Part shown: positions 33,265-44,303 of the stretch, one piece after another
Layout: every line of letters begins with the position of its first letter
How positions within the stretch are numbered: position 1 is the stretch's first letter
DNA from: Arsukibacterium ikkense
GTDB taxonomy: Bacteria > Pseudomonadota > Gammaproteobacteria > Enterobacterales > Alteromonadaceae
Direction: 5' to 3'
Assembly (NCBI RefSeq): GCF_000987775.1
Contig: NZ_LAHO01000007.1
Span: forward strand, 62,001 to 126,000
Length of the DNA: 64,000 nt
Notes under the pieces: model-generated
The model's database searches: none
The model's input: the letters and a program-made list of their open reading frames with translations, nothing else
What the model was told of the DNA's origin: nothing
Program-made: the position numbers and the translations under genes

Positions 33265-34275
33265 TTAGTCTGTTTTAGGCAAGTCAAAGCCAAAGTGCTG
33301 ATAGGCGCGGGGTGAGGCAATCCGGCCGCGCGGCGTGCGCTGAATAAAGCCCTGCTGAATTAAAAAAGGTTCCAGCACATCTTCAATGGTTTCCTTTTCT
33401 TCACCTATCGCTGCTGCCAGATTGTCCAGCCCCACCGGTCCGCCCATAAACTTTTCAATGATCGCCAGCATTAACTTACGGTCCATGTAATCGAAGCCTT
33501 CGGCATCGACATCAACCATTTGCAACGCCTGGCTGGCAATCAGCACCGATACGGTACCATCCGATTTAACCTGAGCATAATCGCGCACCCGGCGTAACAA
33601 GCGGTTAGCTATACGTGGCGTGCCGCGCGAGCGACGGGCAATCTCAGTGGCAGCGTCCTTGTCCAGTTGTAAATTCAGATAATGCGCTGAGCGCTGAATA
33701 ATATCACTCAGCTCATCTACTTTGTAGAACTCCAGACGCTGTACAATGCCAAAACGGTCGCGCAACGGCGAGGTTAAGGCACCGGCACGGGTGGTCGCAC
33801 CTATCAGGGTAAAAGGAGGCAATTCCAGCTTAATGGAGCGGGCAGCGGGCCCCTCGCCTATCATAATATCCAGCTGATAGTCTTCCATTGCCGGGTACAG
33901 AATTTCTTCAACTACCGGGCTTAAACGGTGAATTTCATCGATAAACAGCACATCATTTTGTTCAAGGTTGGTAAGCAACGCCGCTAAATCGCCGGCTTTT
34001 TCTAACACCGGCCCCGAGGTGCTTTTAATATTTACGCCCATTTCGTTAGCGACAATCATCGCCAGGGTGGTTTTACCCAGGCCAGGCGGACCAAAAATCA
34101 ACAGGTGATCAAGCGGGTCGCCGCGGCCACGGGCCGCTTCAATGAAAATAGCCATTTGCTCGCACACGTGCTGCTGGCCGGTATAATCAGCCAGTGACTT
34201 TGGCCGGATAGCCCGGTCTATTACTTCATCTTCACGGGTAGCATTACCCTGGATCATGCGATCAGCTTCAATCAT
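33265..34275 (-). CDS. ruvB: Holliday junction helicase motor RuvB
   Basis: A 336-residue AAA+ ATPase. Walker A is [11 protein letters not shown], Walker [13 protein letters not shown], sensor 1 [10 protein letters not shown], with the winged-helix C-terminal domain ([16 protein letters not shown]). RuvB hexamers drive branch migration with RuvA. The start is 5 bases after the ruvA stop, in one operon with ruvA, ruvC and yebC. Confidence 0.98.
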   Translation of the reverse strand: MIEADRMIQGNATREDEVIDRAIRPKSLADYTGQQHVCEQMAIFIEAARGRGDPLDHLLIFGPPGLGKTTLAMIVANEMGVNIKSTSGPVLEKAGDLAALLTNLEQNDVLFIDEIHRLSPVVEEILYPAMEDYQLDIMIGEGPAARSIKLELPPFTLIGATTRAGALTSPLRDRFGIVQRLEFYKVDELSDIIQRSAHYLNLQLDKDAATEIARRSRGTPRIANRLLRRVRDYAQVKSDGTVSVLIASQALQMVDVDAEGFDYMDRKLMLAIIEKFMGGPVGLDNLAAAIGEEKETIEDVLEPFLIQQGFIQRTPRGRIASPRAYQHFGFDLPKTD

Positions 34276-34280
34276 CTTGG

Positions 34281-34898
34281 CTATATCATACTTTTAAGAG
34301 CGGCCATGATCAGCTGCTCGCTGCTCATCTCGGCGCGTTTAACTAACTTTACTGCTTTACCGGCCTGAGCCTGGGTATAACCCAGCGCCAGTAAAGCACC
34401 TATGGCATCTTGCTCGGCGCTGGCTGGCGGCGCAAAAATTGCCTCATCACCAATCAGAGTCAGCTTGTCTGTTAGCGGGGTTTGGCTGACACCCCAGTCT
34501 TTTAACCGGTCACGCATTTCAATCACCAACCGCTCAGCGGTTTTTTTACCAACGCCGGGCAATTTTATCAGGGTACTGATTTCATCATGTAATACACAAT
34601 GCACAAATTGCTGGGCTGTCATCCCCGACAGTATGGTTAACGCCAGCTTAGGACCCACCCCATTGGCTTTGATCAGCTGGCGAAACAGGCTGCGTTCGGT
34701 ACGGGTGATAAAGCCATACAATAATTGTACATCTTCACGTACCACAAAGTGGGTATAGATAGTTGCCGGGTGTCCGGGTTCAGGTAGCTGATAAAAACTG
34801 GTCAGCGGTAGTTGCACTTCGTAGCCGACGCCGGCCACATCCAGCAAAATTTCCGGTGCTTGCTTATCCAGCAAGATGCCGTGTAAACGTCCAATCAT
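34281..34898 (-). CDS. ruvA: Holliday junction binding subunit RuvA
   Basis: A 205-residue protein with an N-terminal OB fold ([12 protein letters not shown]), two helix-hairpin-helix motifs ([18 protein letters not shown] and [18 protein letters not shown]) that hold the junction arms, and a C-terminal UBA-like domain ([20 protein letters not shown]) that contacts RuvB. Typical length. Confidence 0.98.
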   Translation of the reverse strand: MIGRLHGILLDKQAPEILLDVAGVGYEVQLPLTSFYQLPEPGHPATIYTHFVVREDVQLLYGFITRTERSLFRQLIKANGVGPKLALTILSGMTAQQFVHCVLHDEISTLIKLPGVGKKTAERLVIEMRDRLKDWGVSQTPLTDKLTLIGDEAIFAPPASAEQDAIGALLALGYTQAQAGKAVKLVKRAEMSSEQLIMAALKSMI

Positions 34899-34949
34899 CT
34901 GGTTCTTCTTAGCGTATTGTTACAATTATTTTGTTAGGTAACCGCGCCC

Positions 34950-35471
34950 TTAACGTAAACGACGACGCACTGTTTTAGTAGCCTGGCCTGCTAATGCTAC
35001 TAAGCTTTGCTGAGTATGCCCGTGACACAATGCCACTGCAAGCGCATCGGCTGCATCCGCCTGCGGGCTGGCGCTTAATTGTAATAACGAGCGGATCATA
35101 TGCTGTACCTGTGCTTTGTCAGCCGCACCGGTACCCACCACAGCCTGCTTAACCTGGCGGGCAGAATATTCAAAAACCTGCAGCCCGGCATGCCTGGCGG
35201 CAACAATAGCCGCGCCTCTGGCCTGGCCTAATTTCAGCGCTGAGTCAGGGTTACGCGCCATAAATACCTGTTCAATGGCAAACACGGTAGGTTGGGTTTG
35301 GCTGATAATTTCTGAAATACCATTAAAGATGCGTAACAAGCGCTCTGGCAACTCGTCGGTGCCAAGCCGGATACAACCACTGGCCAGATAAACGAATTTA
35401 TTGCCCTGCTGGCGCACCACGCCGTAACCCGTTAAACGGCTGCCGGGGTCAATCCCCAGAATAATATTCAC
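34950..35471 (-). CDS. ruvC: Holliday junction resolvase RuvC
   Basis: A 173-residue RNase H-fold endonuclease. Catalytic acids are in [13 protein letters not shown], the [12 protein letters not shown] segment and the final [13 protein letters not shown]. The start is a GTG at 35471, two bases after the yebC stop. Confidence 0.97.
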   Translation of the reverse strand: MNIILGIDPGSRLTGYGVVRQQGNKFVYLASGCIRLGTDELPERLLRIFNGISEIISQTQPTVFAIEQVFMARNPDSALKLGQARGAAIVAARHAGLQVFEYSARQVKQAVVGTGAADKAQVQHMIRSLLQLSASPQADAADALAVALCHGHTQQSLVALAGQATKTVRRRLR

Positions 35472-35473
35472 AG

Positions 35474-36217
35474 CTAGTTATGCTCGCTAAGCAGCTCGTC
35501 ACTGATCTCTGCATTATGATACACATTTTGCACATCATCAGAGTCTTCCAGCATATCAATCAGTTTAAAAAACCGCCCTACATTGTCAGCCTCTATCTGG
35601 GCCCGGATAGAGGGGATCATATCGATTTCTGCGTTATCAGCGCTAAAACCCGTCGCAGCTAGCTTATCTTTGATATCATTGTAATGCTCCGGGCTGGTGA
35701 ACACTTCAATACTGCCATCGTCATGATTCTGCACATCTTCTGCGCCAGCTTCCAGCGCCGCATCCAGTAACGCATCTTCATCGACGCCAGGGGCGAATAA
35801 CAGTACACCTCGCCGGGTAAACAAATAGCCCACCGATCCGGATGTCCCTAAATTGCCGCCGTTCTTGGTAAACGCATTACGCACATCAGCCACAGTGCGT
35901 TTATTATTGTCGGTCATGGTTTCAACAATGATGGCCACCCCATTCGGGCCATAGCCCTCGTATACCAGCTCTTCGTAATTCTCACCTTCGCTCGCCCCGG
36001 CACCTCGCTTAATAGCGCGCTCAATGGTATCGCGGGTCATATTTTCTGACAGCGCTTTGTCCACGGCCAGTCGCAGCCTGGGGTTAGCCGTAACATCGGC
36101 ATTGCTGCGGGCTGAAACGGTTAGCTCACGAATAATTTTGGTAAATATTTTACTTTTTTTGGCATCCTGGCGGGCTTTGCGATGCTTCATGTTCGCCCAT
36201 TTGCTATGGCCGGCCAT
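35474..36217 (-). CDS. yebC: YebC/PmpR family protein
   Basis: A 247-residue member of the YebC/TACO1 family (starting [20 protein letters not shown]). Once described as transcriptional regulators, these proteins have been shown in recent work to help ribosomes through proline stretches. Length and all signature segments are typical. It is first in the operon with ruvCAB. Confidence 0.96.
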   Translation of the reverse strand: MAGHSKWANMKHRKARQDAKKSKIFTKIIRELTVSARSNADVTANPRLRLAVDKALSENMTRDTIERAIKRGAGASEGENYEELVYEGYGPNGVAIIVETMTDNNKRTVADVRNAFTKNGGNLGTSGSVGYLFTRRGVLLFAPGVDEDALLDAALEAGAEDVQNHDDGSIEVFTSPEHYNDIKDKLAATGFSADNAEIDMIPSIRAQIEADNVGRFFKLIDMLEDSDDVQNVYHNAEISDELLSEHN

Positions 36218-36233
36218 ATTTTACTCCTCGCTT

Positions 36234-36254
36234 GCGGCAGCGCATTGCTGCCGC
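36234..36254. other. Stem-loop between aspS and yebC
   Basis: GCGGCAG at 36234-36240 and CTGCCGC at 36248-36254 form a 7-bp GC-rich stem with a 7-base loop. No T run follows on the minus strand, so it is more likely a processing or attenuation element than a terminator. Confidence 0.4.
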
Positions 36255-36282
36255 AGGTTTACAACGTACAGGGAACGCTTAA

Positions 36283-38064
36283 TCAATTCGATACTTTACT
36301 GACCACCTGAATACTTAATTCAGCCAACTGTGCCGGATTAGCTTCACCCGGCGCATCAGTCAGCGGGCAGGCTGCGGTAGCCGTTTTTGGAAAGGCCATC
36401 ACATCCCTGATAGAGGTAGCGCCGGTCATCAGCATCACCAGCCGGTCAAGGCCGAACGCCAAACCAGCATGCGGTGGCGCACCAAATTTCAGGGCTTCGA
36501 GTAAGAAACCGAATTTCTCCGTTGCCTCGTCGTCACTGATACCAAGCAATTTAAATACCTTAGCCTGCACTTCAGCAGTATGAATACGGACCGAACCGCC
36601 ACCGAGCTCTGTGCCATTTAGCACCATATCATAGGCGTTGGATAACAAGTTTGCGTGATCAAGCTGCGCTACTGGTGCCGCTAAAAACGCGGCCGTATCT
36701 AGTGGCGACGTAAAAGGGTGATGCACGGCAGTATGGCTGCCATCATCATTTTCTTCAAACATCGGGAAATCAACTACCCAAAGCGGTTTCCAGCCTGGTA
36801 CCGTAATGGCTAAGTCTTCACCCAGTTTCAGACGCAACGCACCCATAGCTTCACAGACCACTTTGTAGCTATCGGCACCGAAGAAAATCATGTCACCATC
36901 TGCTGCACCGGTGCGCTCGATTATCGTGCTGATAATATCAGCAGTTAAAAACTTCGCCACTGGTGATTGCACGCCGTCAATACCAGCACTAATGTCATTT
37001 ACTTTCATCCATGCCAGGCCTTTCGCCCCGTAAATACCGACGAAACTGGTGTAATTATCAATATCTTTACGTGATACCCGGTCGGCTGCAGCAGGTACCT
37101 TCAACGCTACAACCCGGCCTTTCTTATCATTTGCCGGGCCAGAAAACACTTTAAATTCAACTTCTTTTACTAAGTCAGCAATATCTACCAATTGCATAGG
37201 ATTGCGCAAATCAGGTTTGTCAGAACCATATAACCGCATGGCTTCATGGAACGTCATCTGCGGAAAGGGGCCCAGCTCTACGTTAAGTTGTTGCAAAAAC
37301 AACTGCTGCACCATTTGCTCCGTTATCGCCATCACCTGCTCTGCCGTCATAAAGGAGGTTTCGATATCGATCTGGGTAAACTCTGGCTGGCGATCCGCCC
37401 GCAAGTCTTCATCCCGAAAGCATTTTACAATTTGATAGTAGCGGTCAAGCCCCGACATCATCAACAATTGCTTAAACAGCTGTGGTGATTGCGGCAGGGC
37501 AAAAAACTGGCCTTTATGCGTACGGCTGGGCACCAGATAATCACGAGCCCCTTCCGGAGTCGCTTTGGTTAAAATAGGTGTTTCAACATCTAAAAAACCA
37601 TTACTATCCATAAAGTTACGAACAAAACTGGTGACGCGGGCCCGGAATTTCAGCCGTTCACTCATAATCGGCCGGCGTAAATCCAGATAACGGTATTTCA
37701 GGCGCTGTTCTTCACTGTTGTCATGGTTAAAATCCAGTGGCAATGGCGCAGCTTTGTTTAAAATGGTTAAACCACTGGCATAAATTTCAATTTCACCGGT
37801 GGCCATATCTGCATTAATTTGTGACGCGGGCCTGGCACGCACCTGGCCGGTAACCTGAATACAAAACTCGTTTCTAAGGGTGTAGGCCAGCTCAAACAAC
37901 TCAGTTAAATCAGGGTCGCAAATAACCTGAACCATACCTTCGCGATCACGCAAATCGATAAAAATAACGCCGCCAAGATCCCGGCGCCGATTAACCCAGC
38001 CACACAATGAAACCTGTTGCCCGGTATGTTGGGCATTTAATAAACCGCAGTAATGGCTACGCAT
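36283..38064 (-). CDS. aspS: Aspartyl-tRNA synthetase
   Basis: A 593-residue class II aminoacyl-tRNA synthetase of the bacterial type: N-terminal OB anticodon-binding domain (residues about 1-105, [19 protein letters not shown]), catalytic core with [20 protein letters not shown] then IVKCFRDED (motif 2), the inserted GAD domain (about residues 290-420) and motif 3, [13 protein letters not shown]. Length typical. It lies upstream of yebC-ruvCAB. Confidence 0.98.
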   Translation of the reverse strand: MRSHYCGLLNAQHTGQQVSLCGWVNRRRDLGGVIFIDLRDREGMVQVICDPDLTELFELAYTLRNEFCIQVTGQVRARPASQINADMATGEIEIYASGLTILNKAAPLPLDFNHDNSEEQRLKYRYLDLRRPIMSERLKFRARVTSFVRNFMDSNGFLDVETPILTKATPEGARDYLVPSRTHKGQFFALPQSPQLFKQLLMMSGLDRYYQIVKCFRDEDLRADRQPEFTQIDIETSFMTAEQVMAITEQMVQQLFLQQLNVELGPFPQMTFHEAMRLYGSDKPDLRNPMQLVDIADLVKEVEFKVFSGPANDKKGRVVALKVPAAADRVSRKDIDNYTSFVGIYGAKGLAWMKVNDISAGIDGVQSPVAKFLTADIISTIIERTGAADGDMIFFGADSYKVVCEAMGALRLKLGEDLAITVPGWKPLWVVDFPMFEENDDGSHTAVHHPFTSPLDTAAFLAAPVAQLDHANLLSNAYDMVLNGTELGGGSVRIHTAEVQAKVFKLLGISDDEATEKFGFLLEALKFGAPPHAGLAFGLDRLVMLMTGATSIRDVMAFPKTATAACPLTDAPGEANPAQLAELSIQVVSKVSN

Positions 38065-38147
38065 TAACCCTTCCTTCTATCTCGTTGGTCAGCCGCTGTA
38101 AAATGACCGCCAATTATATAGAATTAGCGCTTAATGTCACTGCCCGT

Positions 38148-40967
38148 TCAGGAAAACTCTCGTTCAGTGAAGCTATAATCATTTTTACCACGCTGCTTGG
38201 CCAGATACATTTGCTTATCAGCTTGTTTCAGCAACCCTGTGCTGCTGGTGGCATCATGTGGATAGATAGCGATACCAATACTGGCCCCCACCATCACTTG
38301 CCCGAAAGAGAGTTGCAATGGCTGGCTTAACTTCACCAGAATTTTCTCGGCGACGATAGCCGCATCATCCCGATGCAGCAAAGCAGTTAATAACACCACA
38401 AACTCATCGCCGCCAAAACGGGCAACAGTGTCGCTTTTCCGAATACAGGCTTGCAGTAACCCTGACAGTTTTAGCAGCAACTCATCGCCAGCATCATGGC
38501 CATGGCTATCATTCACGCCTTTAAAACCATCTAAATCAATAAATAACACAGCCAGCATTTCATTGTGACGGCTATGCTGCATCAGTGCCTGGTCCATTCT
38601 TTCTTTTAATAAACTGCGATTAGGCAAACCTGTTAAATCGTCATGCGTGGCCATAAAACGCATTTTCTCCTCCGCAGCACGGCGCAGCGTCACTTCACGG
38701 CGTAAAAATAAATTCCAGATCACAAATACGCTTAAAAATAACAATGTTATCGCCGCTACCTGCCAGATAATTTGCCGAACACGTTTACGATCGATGCCCT
38801 GGGTAATTTCAAAATCGAACCATTGCTGGTAAATCTGCTGCCGCTCTGTCTCGCCAATACTACGTAAGCCCTTATTTAAAATAGCCACTAACGGCTGATA
38901 ATCACTGCGTACCGCCACCAGTGAAGGGTATTCCGGTAAATCATCAATTACCTGCATCCGCAGGTTAATGACATTGGCACGCTTTAAGGCACTGCTGCCT
39001 GCTTCAATTGAATCAAGTACAAAATCTACCCGGTTCTCCTGCAATAAGCGGATGCCGTCGCTTAAGTCTTTAATGATCGTCACCTCAACCTCTGCAACAA
39101 TTTGGGCTAAATCATTTGCCAGCTGGTAGTCGCGAAAAATGGCAATGCGCTTGCCCCTTAGCTGGGCAGATGAGGAAATATTTTCACTGTTGATATGGCT
39201 GATCACCGCCCAACGCACTGACCAGAATGGCTCGGTAAAACGGGCAAAGTGCTCACGGCCGTCTTTGGTTGACACGTTGGCGACCAAATCCAGATTACGA
39301 TTTGCCAGATCGAGTAGAATGTCCTCGAAATTATCATAGGGTCGCAGCTCAAACTGAATAGTTAACCGTTTGGCCAGAATCTGCAAAATTTCATGGCTAA
39401 CCCCGGCTACATTGCCATCTTTGTCGACGAACTCCATCGGCGGCCAGTTACTGATAAGCCCTACCCGCAGCGGACTATGTTGCCGCAGCCATACCTGTTC
39501 TTCAGAGCTGAGTGGTATTCTGTTTTTAAAATCACTAAAGTAACCCAGCTCTGGCGCACTTATCCATTTTTGTTCTATTTGAATGAGTTCTGGCAACGAT
39601 ATCTGATTAAAACCTTCGGTTATTTTAGCCGCAAGCTCTGAATTATCCTGATGCACCAGTACATGTAACGGCGCAAATACCCGGGTGGCTGGTACGACGA
39701 TAAAATCTTCCCACAAATTAAATTGCTTTAAGCGCGCTTCCATCACCAGGTCGGCCCCGAAAAAGCCATCTATTTCTCCGGCCAGGACTGCACTGGTCAT
39801 AGCTTCGAGTGATGGATAACGGCTAAAGGTTGCCGCCGGGTATTGCTGCTGGACTTCTGGCAAATAGGTACTGAGGTTAAACACGCCAATTCTGGCCGTA
39901 CTATTACTATCCAGTTGCTGATAGTTGCTGGTTCGTAGTGTGTAGTAAGAAGCAGAAAAACTATATAAATGATAGGCCTTTGCTAACTGTGAATTAAGAT
40001 TTGTCATCGCCGGCAAACCAATATGAGCATCTATACGCTGATTGGTCAGACTGGCCAGACTATTAACCGAGCTATCGGGTACAAAAGCAATACTGGTACC
40101 GGTTTTTTCTGACCAGAGTCGCCATAAATCTACTAACAAGCCCGTCGCTTCGCCTTGGGCAGAAACTTGCATATAGGGCTGGTTCATTACCGATAAGCCC
40201 AGTAATAAGGTATCGTCTTTACCGCCACTAAAACTTAGCCATTTACGCTCCAACTCATTGAGAGTTTGCACCGACACTGCTGATGAATACTGCTGTAAAA
40301 GGGGGTTGAGCGACGAATTGGCCGGCGCGGCTAACATCAGCTGGATGCCTTGCAACGGAATTTTTTTATATAGCGGAAAAAGGTTATCCAGTTCGCGATA
40401 GGCGTGATAACGCGGCGGTAGCCGATCTAAGCCAGCAAATGCTTTTAGCTCGCCGGCGATGGCAGCATCATACATCTGGCTTACCGCGGCAAACTCCCGC
40501 AAGGGGGCTTTAGGCAACAACCGGGCCAGTGTTGGCACATGGCTGGAGTTTTCTACCACACCGACAACATAGGGCGTCAAATCGGCCAGATTTTGCACCC
40601 GGATTAAATCCCGATGCACGAAAACATTGCTGTAAATAGTAATATTCAGGCTTTGCAGCGCATACTCTTGTGCCCGTTGCTCGGTATACGCCATGCCACC
40701 ATGTAAGTCGACTTCGCCTTTATTCAATAGGGCAACCGTTTGTGGCCAGTCCGCCATAATAAAATCAATGCTGATTTGCTGCTCTTTGCCAATAGCGCGC
40801 CAGTAATCGACAATAAGGCCATCTGGCTGGCCTTGTTCATCAGTAAACATGTAAGGGTACGTATCACTGCTAAGCGCAATGGTAAGCTTCTCTGGCTTCG
40901 CCGTTGCATAGGCTGACACAGCAAAACACATTAACAACGCAGCAAAGGGCAAGAAATGTCTGATCAT
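38148..40967 (-). CDS. Diguanylate cyclase with three solute-binding sensor domains
   Basis: A 939-residue membrane protein. After a signal peptide come three bacterial solute-binding (SBP family 3) domains in a row, roughly residues 26-250, 255-475 and 495-730 (landmarks GLIVDYWRAIGKEQQI, GLLVDLWRLWSEKTG and GVSHEILQILAKRL). A membrane helix follows (about residues 737-757), then a GGDEF domain with the motif intact at 852-856 and an inhibitory site RKSD at 843-846. It should make c-di-GMP in response to periplasmic ligands and be inhibited by its product. Single and double binding domains are common in this class; three are less usual. Confidence 0.93.
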   Translation of the reverse strand: MIRHFLPFAALLMCFAVSAYATAKPEKLTIALSSDTYPYMFTDEQGQPDGLIVDYWRAIGKEQQISIDFIMADWPQTVALLNKGEVDLHGGMAYTEQRAQEYALQSLNITIYSNVFVHRDLIRVQNLADLTPYVVGVVENSSHVPTLARLLPKAPLREFAAVSQMYDAAIAGELKAFAGLDRLPPRYHAYRELDNLFPLYKKIPLQGIQLMLAAPANSSLNPLLQQYSSAVSVQTLNELERKWLSFSGGKDDTLLLGLSVMNQPYMQVSAQGEATGLLVDLWRLWSEKTGTSIAFVPDSSVNSLASLTNQRIDAHIGLPAMTNLNSQLAKAYHLYSFSASYYTLRTSNYQQLDSNSTARIGVFNLSTYLPEVQQQYPAATFSRYPSLEAMTSAVLAGEIDGFFGADLVMEARLKQFNLWEDFIVVPATRVFAPLHVLVHQDNSELAAKITEGFNQISLPELIQIEQKWISAPELGYFSDFKNRIPLSSEEQVWLRQHSPLRVGLISNWPPMEFVDKDGNVAGVSHEILQILAKRLTIQFELRPYDNFEDILLDLANRNLDLVANVSTKDGREHFARFTEPFWSVRWAVISHINSENISSSAQLRGKRIAIFRDYQLANDLAQIVAEVEVTIIKDLSDGIRLLQENRVDFVLDSIEAGSSALKRANVINLRMQVIDDLPEYPSLVAVRSDYQPLVAILNKGLRSIGETERQQIYQQWFDFEITQGIDRKRVRQIIWQVAAITLLFLSVFVIWNLFLRREVTLRRAAEEKMRFMATHDDLTGLPNRSLLKERMDQALMQHSRHNEMLAVLFIDLDGFKGVNDSHGHDAGDELLLKLSGLLQACIRKSDTVARFGGDEFVVLLTALLHRDDAAIVAEKILVKLSQPLQLSFGQVMVGASIGIAIYPHDATSSTGLLKQADKQMYLAKQRGKNDYSFTEREFS

Positions 40968-41160
40968 GTGTCAATACTGATAGTTAACGTCATATCCTTG
41001 TACCTTGCCTGCATACTTTGGTCAAGTACTGGCCGGTCGTCATAAAGTGATGTTCAGACCGCTTTGCTTTTGGCTGCCAGCAAGATTTCAGGTAAACTAA
41101 TGCCAACTTATTAATGCGTTGCCATAAATGCATTGCCAGCTTGCTCCGGTGCCCTACTTT

Positions 41161-41886
41161 ATGCAAAAAGATCATATTTACGCTGAGCCGTTAGCTCAAA
41201 TCCAGGATTTCCGCTTTGACGATCAGGTTGCTGAGGTCTTTCCGGATATGATCCAGCGATCAATTCCGGGTTATCAGACGATTATCCAAACCATCGGTAA
41301 ATTAACTAACCGCTTTCAGCAGCCTGACAGCAATTATTACGACCTGGGTTGCTCACTGGGTGCCGCCAGCCTGGCGATGCGTCGCAACATCACTAGCAGC
41401 GGTGCCCAGCTTATCGCCGTCGATAACAGCAAAGCCATGCTGGAACGTTGTGAAAGACATTTACTGGCGTTTCGCTCTGACGTGCCGGTTAGTCTGGAAC
41501 TGGCCGATATTCGCGATATTGTCATTAAAGATGCCGCGGTAGTCGTCATTAACTTTACCCTGCAATTTCTCGCCCCCGAAGACCGCGAGCAGCTGATCCG
41601 GAAAATTTATCAGGGCTTAAAACCAGGTGGCGTGCTGATTTTGTCAGAAAAGTTTGTTGCTCATAGTCATATCAGTAATAACCTGCTGGTTGATTTACAT
41701 CTGGATTTTAAGCGGGCCAATGGCTATAGCGAGCTGGAAATAAGCCAGAAACGCTCCGCGTTAGAAAACGTGATGAAACCCGATACTCTGGCCCAGCACC
41801 AGCAACGATTGCTTGGGGCCGGATTTACTGAGCAAACTTTATGGTTTCAGTGTTTTAATTTTTGCTCTATGCTCGCGGTCAAATAA
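41161..41886 (+). CDS. cmoA: Carboxy-SAM synthase CmoA
   Basis: A 241-residue SAM-dependent enzyme that converts prephenate and SAM to carboxy-SAM for wobble uridine modification. [13 protein letters not shown] is the SAM-binding loop, preceded by the family segment [20 protein letters not shown]. The frame is open upstream to an ATG at 41128; the start at 41161 better fits the family length and N-terminus, though neither has a strong ribosome binding site. cmoB follows 49 bases later. Confidence 0.95.
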   Translation: MQKDHIYAEPLAQIQDFRFDDQVAEVFPDMIQRSIPGYQTIIQTIGKLTNRFQQPDSNYYDLGCSLGAASLAMRRNITSSGAQLIAVDNSKAMLERCERHLLAFRSDVPVSLELADIRDIVIKDAAVVVINFTLQFLAPEDREQLIRKIYQGLKPGGVLILSEKFVAHSHISNNLLVDLHLDFKRANGYSELEISQKRSALENVMKPDTLAQHQQRLLGAGFTEQTLWFQCFNFCSMLAVK

Positions 41887-41935
41887 CAGCAAGCTGATAC
41901 TTCCCTGCATACTGCCATTATTCTAAGGAGCAATA

Positions 41936-42901
41936 ATGCTCGACTTCAGCCCCTTTTACGCCAAACTAGCCGGCAATAAACTGCACAACTGGTTACAAAC
42001 CTTACCCGCTCAGCTGGCTGACTGGCAGCAACATGCCCTGCATGGTGATTTTAAACAGTGGCAGAAAGTACTCAACCAATTGCCGCAAACCACAGTAAGC
42101 CACGTTGAACTTGCAGACGCCGTGCAATTTGGTGTAGCGGGCGATATCAGCGAGGGACAGGCACAGCGGATCATTCATTTGTTACAACAGCTTAAACCCT
42201 GGCGCAAAGGGCCGTTTAACATTCATGGCATCGAGATTGATACCGAGTGGCGTTCAGATTTTAAGTGGCAGCGGGTGTTACCGCATATCAGCCCATTACC
42301 TGGGCGTTATGTACTGGATGTTGGTTGTGGCAGCGGCTACCACCTGTGGCGGATGCGCGGTGCCGGTGCTGCATTTGTGGTAGGCATTGACCCCTCACAG
42401 TTGTTTTACAGCCAGTTTCAGGCGATTAAACATTTTAACCCGGATCCTGATGTGCATCTTATCCCGATTGGCATTGATGAAATGCCCGCTTTAGCCCAGT
42501 TCGACACCGTTTTCTCGATGGGCGTATTGTATCATCGACGCTCGCCGCTTGATTTTTTGCAGCAATTAAAACAGCAACTGCGCCCCGGTGGTGAGTTAGT
42601 GCTGGAAACCCTGGTGGTCGATGGTGACCAACATACCGTGTTGGTACCGGGTGAACGTTATGCCAAAATGCGCAACGTCTGGTTTATCCCCAGCAGCGAG
42701 GCGTTATGCCACTGGTTAAACCGGCTGGGCTTTAAAAACCCCAAAGTAGTTGATTTAAATACCACTACGTTAAGCGAACAACGTGCAACAGCCTGGATGG
42801 AAAATGAAAGTTTAATTGATTTTCTTAACCCGACTGACCATAGTAAAACCATTGAAGGCTATCCGGCACCGCAACGTGCCGTGATCGTCGCCACGGTTTA
42901 A
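41936..42901 (+). CDS. cmoB: tRNA U34 carboxymethyltransferase CmoB
   Basis: A 321-residue methyltransferase-fold enzyme that transfers the carboxymethyl group of carboxy-SAM to 5-hydroxyuridine at position 34 of tRNAs. SAM-site motif [15 protein letters not shown]; also [26 protein letters not shown] is placed well before the ATG. It works directly after CmoA in the pathway. Confidence 0.97.
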   Translation: MLDFSPFYAKLAGNKLHNWLQTLPAQLADWQQHALHGDFKQWQKVLNQLPQTTVSHVELADAVQFGVAGDISEGQAQRIIHLLQQLKPWRKGPFNIHGIEIDTEWRSDFKWQRVLPHISPLPGRYVLDVGCGSGYHLWRMRGAGAAFVVGIDPSQLFYSQFQAIKHFNPDPDVHLIPIGIDEMPALAQFDTVFSMGVLYHRRSPLDFLQQLKQQLRPGGELVLETLVVDGDQHTVLVPGERYAKMRNVWFIPSSEALCHWLNRLGFKNPKVVDLNTTTLSEQRATAWMENESLIDFLNPTDHSKTIEGYPAPQRAVIVATV

Positions 42902-42924
42902 TCAGAAACAGGACCCGGCTAGCT

Positions 42925-43812
42925 ATGCCTTACCGCCCAAAATCAACCCTGGAACAATGGCGTATTTTACAAGCCGTGGTCGATGCAGGTGGTTATGCTC
43001 AGGCCGCTGATTTACTGAATAAAAGCCAGTCATCACTTAACCATGCGGTGGCGAAGTTGCAATCGCAGTTAGGCGTCGAACTGCTGGAAGTCATTGGCCG
43101 CAAAGCCCAACTCACTGATGCCGGTGAAGTGATGCTGCGCCGCTCCAGAGTGTTAACTCAGCAAATTGAAGATTTGGAACTACTGGCCGACAACATAGAA
43201 CGGGGCTGGGAACCGGAGATCAGGGTTGCAGTGGAGCTGGCTTACCCGAAACACTACTTATATCGGGCCTTGCAAGCATTTTACCCGCAAAGCCGTGGCA
43301 GCCGTGTACAGATTATTGATACAGTGTTAACCGGTACCAGTGAGATTATTCTGCAGAAAAAAGCCGATTTAGTCATAGCAGGTGTGGTGCCAAAAGGTTA
43401 TCTGGGCGAACCCTTGTATGTTACCCGCTTTATTCCGGTTGTAGGCAAAGACCATGAATTAGCTGCTCAGCCAGTATTAGAACAAACGCAGTTAAGCCAA
43501 TATTTACAGATAGTGATCAGGGATACTGCGCAAAAGCCACTGGAAAATATCGGTTGGCTAAAAGCAGAGCAACGCTGGACAGTTGATAATTTCAACGAAG
43601 CAATAGAAATATTGCAACTGGGCTTGGGGTTCTGCTGGCTGCCCGATTTTGCTGCAGCACAGGCATTGGCGCAAGGTGAGTTAATTCAATTACAATTGAA
43701 TAACAGCACTGAGCGCCTGGTACCCATGTCAATTCTCACCCCACAGGAAGAAACCCTGGGGCCAGGCAGCAAACAATTACGTCAGTTGATCCTGGCAGAA
43801 CATCTTAAATAA
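42925..43812 (+). CDS. LysR-family transcription regulator
   Basis: A 295-residue LysR-type regulator with an N-terminal winged helix (LEQWRILQAVVDAGGYAQAA and SQSSLNHAVAKLQSQLG) and a C-terminal effector domain of two lobes. The gene starts 23 bases after cmoB on the same strand. The target genes and effector cannot be told from the sequence. Confidence 0.9.
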   Translation: MPYRPKSTLEQWRILQAVVDAGGYAQAADLLNKSQSSLNHAVAKLQSQLGVELLEVIGRKAQLTDAGEVMLRRSRVLTQQIEDLELLADNIERGWEPEIRVAVELAYPKHYLYRALQAFYPQSRGSRVQIIDTVLTGTSEIILQKKADLVIAGVVPKGYLGEPLYVTRFIPVVGKDHELAAQPVLEQTQLSQYLQIVIRDTAQKPLENIGWLKAEQRWTVDNFNEAIEILQLGLGFCWLPDFAAAQALAQGELIQLQLNNSTERLVPMSILTPQEETLGPGSKQLRQLILAEHLK

Positions 43813-43820
43813 GGACCCTT

Positions 43821-44228
43821 ATGCAAAACAACGATATAGCGAAGCTGATGCAAGATGCAGCCAAAGACGCAGTGAGTTATATTGCGGAACAACATCAACT
43901 GACGCTGGATTACAGCCTGGCAAGTTTACATGATGTTGACACGGTATTGGCCACACTGCACCAGCAGCAACAGCAGCAAAACCACTCTGCAGAGCTGTTA
44001 TTTACCCTTAGTAATATTATTGGCGCCTACATTGGTGAGGTTTTTATCGCTAACTATGGCGGTAATTGGCACAACAACAATGCAGACAATGCAGCCCCTT
44101 ATATATCAGTGCAACTTTCTGACAAAGAATTTCCTTTCGCTTCAGTGTGTTACCATAAAATCACGCTAGACGATAGCATCAGTGCCGCAGACTACGTTAA
44201 GCAAGCAGCTACAAATGTGATGCAGTAA
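43821..44228 (+). CDS. Conserved hypothetical protein
   Basis: A 135-residue soluble protein, 8 bases after the LysR gene and so probably co-transcribed. The segment SNIIGAYIGEVFIANYGGNW with a later VQLSDKEFPF looks like a conserved core seen in uncharacterised proteins that sit beside regulators. No catalytic residues recognised. Confidence 0.65.
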   Translation: MQNNDIAKLMQDAAKDAVSYIAEQHQLTLDYSLASLHDVDTVLATLHQQQQQQNHSAELLFTLSNIIGAYIGEVFIANYGGNWHNNNADNAAPYISVQLSDKEFPFASVCYHKITLDDSISAADYVKQAATNVMQ

Positions 44229-44303
44229 AGCTTTTGTCGGCGCCATTATGCAGGTAAAATACGCGCCGAATCTGCCAACCAACCTAGTTATCCGAGGAAA
44301 GCC

